Below, one piece after another: positions 35,893-42,486 of a stretch of 64,000 nt of DNA (its first letter is position 1; the number at the start of each line of letters is the position of its first letter). The notes below the pieces were generated by a model. It did not search any database. It saw nothing but the letters and a program-made list of their open reading frames with translations, and had not been told where the DNA came from. The translations under genes were made by a program, and so were the position numbers. Source of the stretch: Paenibacillus ferrarius (GTDB lineage: Bacteria > Bacillota > Bacilli > Paenibacillales > NBRC-103111). The stretch lies in NCBI RefSeq assembly GCF_002027705.1, contig NZ_MBTG01000073.1, positions 186,001-250,000 of the forward strand, given 5' to 3'.

Positions 35893-36318
35893 ATGGGATT
35901 CAGACTTAAAGTAGAAGGCGCAGAAACAATTGAACTGGGCATGGACAACATTCAAACCGTAGTTTATGAAACAGATACGCCCGACGATTCCAACGCAAGA
36001 TCGACTGATGTAGGAGCTTTCATGAAAATTACTGGGAAGATCATCACAGCTACAGATGGCGAGAGTGCCGACGATACGATGAAGCTGGCTTTATGGTCCT
36101 TGGTACCGGCTGAGAAAGCGGATTGCTACAGAAAAGTAACCTTGGAAGTTATCGCTGCTGATCAAGTGATTAGAAAAATCCATTTCCCTAACGCATTTGT
36201 TGTTGATTATGGCGAGCGTTTCGGAGATACAGAAGGTGTTGGTTCTTTCACGCTTTTCATTAAGCAAAAGAAAGACAAAACCGAATTCACAACAATCGAA
36301 GGCGGTTACGCTGTTTAG
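35893..36318 (+). CDS. Hcp/tail-tube-like protein
   Basis: Small beta-rich protein of 141 aa beginning MGFRLKVEGAETIELGMDNIQ, with an alternating-strand pattern, one likely helix (DDTMKLALWSLVP) and a conserved-looking end (GSFTLFIKQKKD). Size, beta pattern and position directly behind the sheath gene fit an Hcp or phage tail-tube subunit that stacks as hexameric rings. A strong AGGAGG ribosome site precedes the ATG, and a hairpin with a bulge (35810-35832) lies between it and the sheath gene. A clear terminator follows, so sheath and tube probably form a highly expressed two-gene unit. No fold search could be run. Confidence 0.68.
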   Translation: MGFRLKVEGAETIELGMDNIQTVVYETDTPDDSNARSTDVGAFMKITGKIITATDGESADDTMKLALWSLVPAEKADCYRKVTLEVIAADQVIRKIHFPNAFVVDYGERFGDTEGVGSFTLFIKQKKDKTEFTTIEGGYAV

Positions 36319-36354
36319 GATGTGCCTTGCAGCCTAGAATGAAAAAGGGAAAAG

Positions 36355-36389
36355 TAGGTTAAGGGGCATTAGCCCCTTACCTATTTTTT
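36355..36389 (+). terminator. Terminator behind the sheath-tube pair
   Basis: TAGGT plus AAGGGGC (36355-36367, one bulged T) pairs with GCCCCTT plus ACCTA (36372-36383), followed by six T residues. It separates the two major structural genes from the regulatory and baseplate genes and is expected to give the former higher mRNA levels. Confidence 0.8.
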
Positions 36390-36417
36390 GTAATTATGCT
36401 TAGTAAGGGAGGTTGGC

Positions 36418-36759
36418 ATGAAAACGTATTATGAATTGTTGGAGATTAAGCCGCAAGCGACTGTGGATGAAATTAAGCTGGCCTACAAACGATTGGCGAA
36501 GCGGCATCACCCAGATGCGAATGCAGGCAGCAAGCAATCAGAGATGATGTTCAAGCTGGTGAATGAAGCTTACCAGACGCTCTCCAATGCTGCGGCGAGA
36601 GCTTCTTATGATGCGGGGCTGAAGGCTAAACGAGAAGAGCAAGTTCGATCCCAACCAGCTTCTGTTTCTCCGATGGGCGGCGTCATGTCGAGGCAGCCAC
36701 AAACGAACAGAGATGCGGCGAAGGTTTTTGAAGCTTATTTTGGCATAAAGAGAAAGTGA
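36418..36759 (+). CDS. Small J-domain protein
   Basis: Protein of 113 aa whose first 70 residues are a complete J domain with the HPD motif at 31-33 (KRHHPDAN) and the typical YYELLEI start and AYQTLSN helix. The rest is a short basic and Gln/Ser-rich tail; there is no zinc-finger or client-binding region as in full DnaJ. J proteins stimulate Hsp70 ATPases, and an Hsp70/actin-fold protein is encoded 6 kb downstream in the same locus, so the pair may form a dedicated assembly or disassembly chaperone (inference). GGGAGGTTGGC lies before the ATG. Confidence 0.85.
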   Translation: MKTYYELLEIKPQATVDEIKLAYKRLAKRHHPDANAGSKQSEMMFKLVNEAYQTLSNAAARASYDAGLKAKREEQVRSQPASVSPMGGVMSRQPQTNRDAAKVFEAYFGIKRK

Positions 36760-36791
36760 GGACGTAATTTGAGGAAACGGGGGAATTGGAT

Positions 36792-37382
36792 ATGCAGGAC
36801 GCAGCCGAATCCTTGATCGCGAAAGACAAGAAAAATGCTTGGATAAGAGGCATTGACGTTGCGATCGTTATTTTGACAGTTTCAGTCCTGATGTACACGT
36901 TTATATGGAATCCCTTTTACCTGTTGAAATGTATTGTAGGGATCACTGCTTTGTTCTGCTTCTATATGTACGCATTGAAAAAGAGCGAGACGCCTCAGAA
37001 TGGTCCGCAGGCGCAGGTTCTAAGCGTGCAAGCATCGTCTTCCAGTATTTCGAAGCTGGCTATGCTCAGTGAGGACGGGGAGAAAATGAAGGAATGGTAC
37101 ATTCAGGGGGAAACCGCTTTGTTAATTGGGAAAAGCTCGACGGACAACGAGGTGGAAGTGGATTTGGCGGATGCGGAGTATGCGTCATTAATCAGCAAGC
37201 AGCATGCTGTGCTGAATTATGCCTCGGGTATCTGGTACCTGGAAGATCTCGATTCCCGCAACGGCGTTGGGATTAAGCGGAAAGGTGCAAGCACTAAGCA
37301 GGTGCTGGAGAACGAAGCACCCTACAAGATTGATAGCGGAGACATGATTTATATTGCGAATACGAGATTACTCGTACAGTAA
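36792..37382 (+). CDS. Membrane-anchored FHA-domain protein
   Basis: Protein of 196 aa with two membrane segments near the N-terminus (about 20-60) and a cytoplasmic FHA domain (about 100-196). The phosphothreonine-binding motifs are present: GKSS in place of the usual GRS, SKQH and LDSRNGVGI. It should bring phosphorylated proteins to the membrane. ATG 36792 is chosen because the GGGGG stretch lies eight bases upstream; a TTG two codons earlier is possible. It is followed by a second FHA protein and a phosphatase. Confidence 0.85.
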   Translation: MQDAAESLIAKDKKNAWIRGIDVAIVILTVSVLMYTFIWNPFYLLKCIVGITALFCFYMYALKKSETPQNGPQAQVLSVQASSSSISKLAMLSEDGEKMKEWYIQGETALLIGKSSTDNEVEVDLADAEYASLISKQHAVLNYASGIWYLEDLDSRNGVGIKRKGASTKQVLENEAPYKIDSGDMIYIANTRLLVQ

Positions 37383-37423
37383 TCAAGTGAATTGGCGAAG
37401 ACCAATACGGGGGAATGACGACA

Positions 37424-37954
37424 ATGAGTTTGACACGGTGTGCCAACGGACACATGTTCAGTATGAGAAAGCATGGCAGCGTATGTCCCTACTGCAGCTT
37501 GGTGGTGGAGCAGGCGTCTCAATCAGACAACTCCAAAGCAGCAAGAGCTCTTGAGAATGATAAAACGATGCCGTATTTAGGAGAATCTCAAGGGGTCGAG
37601 GCGGTTACCGGTTGGTTGGTTTGCATCGAAGGCGCGCAGCTCGGGCAAGATTACCGCATTATGGCGGAGAAAAACTTTATCGGCCGTTCAGAGGACATGC
37701 ATATTCGAATCATTGGGGATAATACCATTTCCCGCCGTAATCATGCTGTGATTGTTTATGATCCGAAGAAAAGAAACTTTTATCTTCTCCCTGGCGATGC
37801 TTCCGGACTCGCTTATCACAACAATGAAGCGGTATATACGCCTGTAGAGATGACAGCCTATGACGTGATTCAGCTCGGCAAGAGCAAGTTTTTATTTATT
37901 CCGCTGTGTGGCGTTCACTTTGAGTGGGATAACGAAGCGAGTGAAAAAGCATGA
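37424..37954 (+). CDS. Zinc-ribbon plus FHA-domain protein
   Basis: Cytoplasmic protein of 176 aa. The first 30 residues contain C-x2-G-H and CPYC, arranged as a treble-clef/zinc-ribbon; an FHA domain follows (about 60-165) with IGRS, the core SRRNH and a degenerate NG turn (HNN). ATG 37424 is preferred over ATG 37415 since the GGGGG ribosome site is ten bases before it and almost touches the earlier ATG. Its stop overlaps the phosphatase start (ATGA). It resembles Fha scaffold proteins of type VI secretion in role: a reader for the kinase's phosphothreonine marks (inference). Confidence 0.82.
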   Translation: MSLTRCANGHMFSMRKHGSVCPYCSLVVEQASQSDNSKAARALENDKTMPYLGESQGVEAVTGWLVCIEGAQLGQDYRIMAEKNFIGRSEDMHIRIIGDNTISRRNHAVIVYDPKKRNFYLLPGDASGLAYHNNEAVYTPVEMTAYDVIQLGKSKFLFIPLCGVHFEWDNEASEKA

Positions 37955-38805
37955 GCATTTTGACGCAGCAAGGGCTGACGCCTTACAAAATTGTATTGGG
38001 TCTTACGTTTCTTATCTTCGTTTTATTGATTATACGGGCTTGTCTGAAGGGCACTCAGTCAAAGATGAAACCTAGTATGGAAATTGGCAATGGGCAAACG
38101 ATTGGTCAACGTGTGGAACAAGATGATTACTTTGCGACCATCATGAATTCGCATGGCACAATTTCTGTACTTGCCGATGGCATCAGCGGATTGTCCGGTG
38201 GTCGAGTCGCGAGCACGCAAGCCGTAACCACGTTTGTCAAAGAGTTTCTAAAGCTGGAGAATTTGACAGATATCTCAGGCTATTTTACCAAAGCGGCACG
38301 TGTTAGTAATACGGAAATTATACGAAGCCTCAAAGGGGTTCAAGGCGGTACGACATTGGTTGCTGTCATTATTAGCGAAGGGCTGCTGTACTGGGGTGCT
38401 GTGGGGGATAGTCTAATCAAGATTTTCCGAAACGGAGAGTTTATCGACGTCAACCATAAGCACATCTTGGAAGCCGTGCTAGAGGAGCGCTATGTGTCGA
38501 GAGAAATTACGAAGGATGAGGCTTTGGACAGTCCAATGAAGAACCAGCTCGTTAATTATTTGGGCTATGAAGCTTTCAAAAATATAGAAATTTGCCAGAA
38601 ACCCATCCACTTACAGAAGCTGGATCGCGTGCTGCTGTGCAGTGATGGTGTAACGAATACGCTCACAGAAGTGGAGTTGGAGCAGCTGCTGTCACTCCCA
38701 CTTAACGCTTACGATGCTGCCCAGGCCATCATAGAAGCAATTGAACAAAAAGAGATCAAGCATCAAGACAATGCGACTATTATTATCCTGGAAAAAGGCT
38801 GGTAA
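37951..38805 (+). CDS. Membrane-anchored PP2C-type protein phosphatase
   Basis: Protein of 284 aa with an N-terminal membrane segment (about 12-30) and a PP2C domain. Key metal-binding residues are intact: D58/D59 in EQDDYFATI, D76-G77 in LADGISG, D in CSDGVTN and the final D-N in HQDNATIIIL. It should remove phosphate from Ser/Thr residues at the membrane and oppose the kinase at 30274, as PppA does in type VI secretion (the analogy is inference). It overlaps the FHA gene before it and is followed within 17 bases by a second PP2C-like gene that lacks these residues. Confidence 0.87.
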   Translation: MSILTQQGLTPYKIVLGLTFLIFVLLIIRACLKGTQSKMKPSMEIGNGQTIGQRVEQDDYFATIMNSHGTISVLADGISGLSGGRVASTQAVTTFVKEFLKLENLTDISGYFTKAARVSNTEIIRSLKGVQGGTTLVAVIISEGLLYWGAVGDSLIKIFRNGEFIDVNHKHILEAVLEERYVSREITKDEALDSPMKNQLVNYLGYEAFKNIEICQKPIHLQKLDRVLLCSDGVTNTLTEVELEQLLSLPLNAYDAAQAIIEAIEQKEIKHQDNATIIILEKGW

Positions 38806-38821
38806 AAGCAGGGAGGCAGCG

Positions 38822-40489
38822 ATGAGAAAGGATAACAGCAAATTCAAGACCAGCTTTATATCGGAAGAAGGGACATTTGTTCGAAACAAGGAGTATTTTG
38901 CTTTCACAGAGCATGACGATTTGGCTTGTTGGGTTATCGCTCAAGGGCTGGACTCCGATACAGAGATGGAAAGCGCCGAAATGGCTGTTAAAGCTGTAAT
39001 TGGTAAATTTATACAAAAACCAAAACTTTCTTCAAGGGCGATGAAAAGCTATTTGCGGGAGGCCCACGATTTATTGCAAGTGGAAAGCAGGAGAGTTCGG
39101 CGCAAGGCAAGCCTGACCATGATCGTGACGAATTATACAACGATGATTGGGGCAGTTGCTGGAAATACGCGACTGTATCATTTTCGAAATGGAAGATTGT
39201 TGGAAAAAAGCAAGGACCAGAGCTTAACGCAAACGATGATTAATGCAGAGAAGCTTCCGCAGGATGCGCTGGACCGGCACGAGGAAAGAACGAATTTGCT
39301 ATGGTACTTGGGCAAACGTGGGGAATTTAATCCCAGTATATCCCGGAAGGTGAAGTTATCCGATGGAGATGTGCTTCTGCTCTGTACCCGAGGAATATGG
39401 GAGCGCGTGGACGGAGCAGAGATGCTGGATGCGCTGGAAGAAGCCAAGGATCCGTCCGATCTCGTCGATACGATTGAGGATGTTTTGCTGAGCAAGCAGA
39501 CGAAGGTGATTCCGAATTATACGGTTGCGGCAATTTATGCGGATAAAGTCTATCAAGAGCCTCCGAAGAACAGATGGAAGCTTGTAAAAACGATTGCAAT
39601 GGTGCTCATTCCCTTGATATTGCTTGGGGGGGGAGCCCTCTATTATAAAGCGCGCGCGGTTAAGGCTAAGGCGGAGGCGGTGGCTGCTATCTTTGAACAT
39701 GAGAAGGATGGGGACGTCGCTGTGCAGGATGGCAACTATCCGAATGCGATTAAGGAGTACAGTGAAGCGCGGAATGCTTCCATTAAAGTGAATGATAAGC
39801 TGCACATGCAATTGCTGACGAAAAAGCAAAGAACGGCGCAGCTTGTCGTGGACGGAGATGCCGCTTTCAAAGAGGGCGATTATACGAAGGCTCTTGCCAG
39901 TTATGAGAAGGCTCAGAAGGAAGCGCGTTCACAGGGAGATTACAATGTAAAAGATTTGGAAGCGCAGATTAGCAAAACGACATCATTTCTGGAAGTTGCG
40001 AATTTAATCAAGCAAGGTGACCAGAAGTTTCAAGGTCAAGATTACGAAGGAGCAAAAGAATTGTATGTGAAGGCGAAAAAGAAAGCCGCAGAGGCCGCTT
40101 TTAGCAATGGGGAAAAAGAACTTGCAGGGAAGATCGATAACGTAGATGCCAAGATGGCTGGCGTACAAAAGGAAAAGAGGCAGCTGGACGCTGACAAGCT
40201 GGAGAAGAAAGGCGACCAGAGCTATGCCGCCCAAGACTTTCAGCAATCTGTTGATGCCTATGCCATGGCCCAAGAGGTGTACCAGGAAATCGGCATGTTG
40301 GAAAAAGTGCTCGGCGTCGAACGGAAAATAACGAAAGCTCAAGAGAAATTAAACCCGCCGACACCTGCGCTCCCTGCTTCGAGTGCCGCCGCCGAGGGGA
40401 CAGCAGCAGCGCCCAAATTACCTAACGCAGCGGCGAGTCAAGATGCTTCGCCTGACAAGGGCAACAACCAGGAGGCAGGGAGGAAGTAA
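38822..40489 (+). CDS. PP2C-like pseudophosphatase with membrane segment and TPR repeats
   Basis: Protein of 555 aa with ATG 38822 behind GGGAGGCAGCG. The N-terminal 250 residues follow the PP2C fold order, but the motifs that should carry metal ligands are changed: the expected A-D-G reads AQG (41-42), S-D-G reads TRG (R190), and the final D-N reads NY (232-233). It should therefore be catalytically dead and act as a phosphate sensor or scaffold. One membrane segment lies at about 256-276. Outside or inside of it (topology unclear) follow four TPR-like repeats of the form GD-x(7)-Y-x(2)-A (about 285-500) and an Ala/Pro-rich tail. Part of the regulatory set of the locus. Confidence 0.75.
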   Translation: MRKDNSKFKTSFISEEGTFVRNKEYFAFTEHDDLACWVIAQGLDSDTEMESAEMAVKAVIGKFIQKPKLSSRAMKSYLREAHDLLQVESRRVRRKASLTMIVTNYTTMIGAVAGNTRLYHFRNGRLLEKSKDQSLTQTMINAEKLPQDALDRHEERTNLLWYLGKRGEFNPSISRKVKLSDGDVLLLCTRGIWERVDGAEMLDALEEAKDPSDLVDTIEDVLLSKQTKVIPNYTVAAIYADKVYQEPPKNRWKLVKTIAMVLIPLILLGGGALYYKARAVKAKAEAVAAIFEHEKDGDVAVQDGNYPNAIKEYSEARNASIKVNDKLHMQLLTKKQRTAQLVVDGDAAFKEGDYTKALASYEKAQKEARSQGDYNVKDLEAQISKTTSFLEVANLIKQGDQKFQGQDYEGAKELYVKAKKKAAEAAFSNGEKELAGKIDNVDAKMAGVQKEKRQLDADKLEKKGDQSYAAQDFQQSVDAYAMAQEVYQEIGMLEKVLGVERKITKAQEKLNPPTPALPASSAAAEGTAAAPKLPNAAASQDASPDKGNNQEAGRK

Positions 40490-40494
40490 TTCTC

Positions 40495-41772
40495 ATGAAA
40501 GATATTATTCTGGATCGATTAAGCCGAATGGATGATCTGGAGCAGCGCAAGCTTCTAAAGAACATCATGACGGGCGTATTTTTAAACTTGGTGGACTATC
40601 AGGAAGAAGTAAACCGCAAGCTGGAAGAGCGGGTGTTCAAGGAAGTGGAAGCGAGTGAAGAAGGACAGGACATATATGTCACCATCTGCCCAAGGGAAGA
40701 GATTGATCCTATCCATGAGTTTCTGTATCCGATGGTAGAGGGAGATCACGAGAAGCCTGTCTTTGATATGAAGCATGTGCTGGCTCAGAAGAGCTCGGAA
40801 GGAGAGGCGCTGCTGATGACGGCGTTTTTTCAATGCGAATACCGCAAAATTCAGGAGCTGCTGCGAGGAAGCCGAGTGTTTCGCGGAGAGCTTGTTACTT
40901 CTCGCGGGAAGCATGCGATACAAGTTCGCTTACAGCAGAATTTGACCTATATGGGTGAACTGGAAAAGCTTTATCATGTATTCCAAAAAAATAATATACC
41001 GTGGAAAACGATGAATCACCCTTATGCTAATAAGTTTTTTGATCTGGTGTGGACAGGGGATTCAGGGACGATTGGCGCAGATGAGGATCTTCTCGAAATC
41101 CGTGTTCATTTGGAGGAGTTTGACGCTTTTAAGAAGTTGGATATGGTGCCTCTATGGAACATAGAAAGGCTGGCGCTCAAAAATGTCGGCTTTCCCATTC
41201 CTGCGACAGATCGGGTGAATTTTGAACATGTGTTGTCTTTACGGAAAACGGGAGCGGAGCACGGCTATCTCGTTGACGGGGATGCGGAGCTGATCCGATA
41301 TATCAAGCGCATGCCAGAGGAACTGACTGTGGTCTCTCCGCAGGAGAAGTCCGGGATATGGCAGGTGTTCAAAATTACAAGGCCGATCGCAACTAAGATC
41401 GGCAGACTGCCTTATGGACTCGTTTCCAATAAGCGAAAAGATAGCTTTACGGGCGGATTTGCCCGCAAACAAGCACTAACCGTGCGGGCTACAGGGGAGA
41501 TTAACCGAATCGTTAATTCCTTTGAGGCTTGTGAGCTGCTGGATTTGGAGCAGGTGGACATTCTAGACAAAGCAGATGGAAAACAAGCGACTTATGAAAT
41601 GAATTCATTCATCAGCGATCACGTTCGTGTAGAGAGCGATAAGAAGATCATGCGGTTACGATTTCGCAATCGCGGGAGTGATAGCTTTATTATCGATGAT
41701 TTGATGAGTTTTCTTGTGTCTGAGGTTCAAATCTATTTCCCCGAATATAAATGCGAAGGAGAATGGGCGTGA
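40495..41772 (+). CDS. Probable baseplate/assembly protein of the injection system, function unassigned
   Basis: Protein of 425 aa without signal peptide, membrane segment or enzyme motif. The N-terminal 100 residues are helical and acidic (LSRMDDLEQRKLLKNIM), the rest mixes strands and helices. I do not recognise a named family with certainty. It lies between the regulatory genes and the ATPase gene, starts five bases after the previous gene's stop with GGAGG upstream, and overlaps the next gene by four bases (GTGA). In contractile systems proteins of this size in this position are commonly baseplate subunits; this is inference only. Confidence 0.6.
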   Translation: MKDIILDRLSRMDDLEQRKLLKNIMTGVFLNLVDYQEEVNRKLEERVFKEVEASEEGQDIYVTICPREEIDPIHEFLYPMVEGDHEKPVFDMKHVLAQKSSEGEALLMTAFFQCEYRKIQELLRGSRVFRGELVTSRGKHAIQVRLQQNLTYMGELEKLYHVFQKNNIPWKTMNHPYANKFFDLVWTGDSGTIGADEDLLEIRVHLEEFDAFKKLDMVPLWNIERLALKNVGFPIPATDRVNFEHVLSLRKTGAEHGYLVDGDAELIRYIKRMPEELTVVSPQEKSGIWQVFKITRPIATKIGRLPYGLVSNKRKDSFTGGFARKQALTVRATGEINRIVNSFEACELLDLEQVDILDKADGKQATYEMNSFISDHVRVESDKKIMRLRFRNRGSDSFIIDDLMSFLVSEVQIYFPEYKCEGEWA

Positions 41773-42458
41773 ATTATATTTGGGATCTGGTTATTAAGGC
41801 TAGACAAAATAATCTGGCCAAGAGTGATCTGTATTTTTCTCCAGCCCAGGTTTACTCGCCCTACATGGAGCTCAGCCATGAAACCCTGAACGCCACAACG
41901 GTAGATGCTAAGGTGGAAGTCAATCCATACTATCGTTTCTATGATATTTTTCGGGATTTATTTGACATTAACAATAAGGAAGAAACGGAGCTTCGGCAAA
42001 CGTTGTTCGATATTTTCATTCATTTTTTGGCTGATATGGATTTACAGATGGGCATGAATAAACGCGAGTTTTATATTAAATTCGTGCTGCGGGATTTGGA
42101 GTCAGGGATATTCGGAAGCAGCGTCTGGGAGAAGATGAAGCTGCTGAGCCAAGAAGAGCAGGAGGTCGTGGCGGGCAATATCCTCAGTCTGTATGAGACA
42201 GGTGAAGCCGTCTATCTGTTGAAAGATACGATGCGGAAGCTGTTCAAGCATTCCACGATTTACGCAAATTGCGAAGAAAGGGACGAGCTCTTGTTCTATG
42301 TTGGTCAGGAGAAGACGGCCACGTCACTCGCTAAGCTGGAGTTGATTAAAACAATTTTCCTGCCCGTTCGTTTCCACACACTAACCTATTGGGAACATCA
42401 TTTTGGCATTATCGATGTCGAAGAAACGATGCGGGTTGACCGTATTGCCATACATTGA
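41769..42458 (+). CDS. Conserved-type protein of the injection-system locus, function unassigned
   Basis: Protein of 229 aa, mostly helical, with no membrane segment. GTG 41769 is chosen: AAGGAGA lies six bases upstream and GTGA overlaps the preceding stop; ATGs at 41751 and 41763 are in frame but overlap the ribosome site. No cofactor or catalytic motif is visible. The last part (SLAKLELIKTIFLPVRFHTLTYWEHHFGIID) looks like a packing helix plus strand. Its tight coupling to the 425-aa gene suggests that the two products work in one complex, possibly the baseplate. Confidence 0.6.
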   Translation: MNYIWDLVIKARQNNLAKSDLYFSPAQVYSPYMELSHETLNATTVDAKVEVNPYYRFYDIFRDLFDINNKEETELRQTLFDIFIHFLADMDLQMGMNKREFYIKFVLRDLESGIFGSSVWEKMKLLSQEEQEVVAGNILSLYETGEAVYLLKDTMRKLFKHSTIYANCEERDELLFYVGQEKTATSLAKLELIKTIFLPVRFHTLTYWEHHFGIIDVEETMRVDRIAIH

Positions 42459-42486
42459 ACGGGGAGCAAGAGAGGATGAAAGTGAC

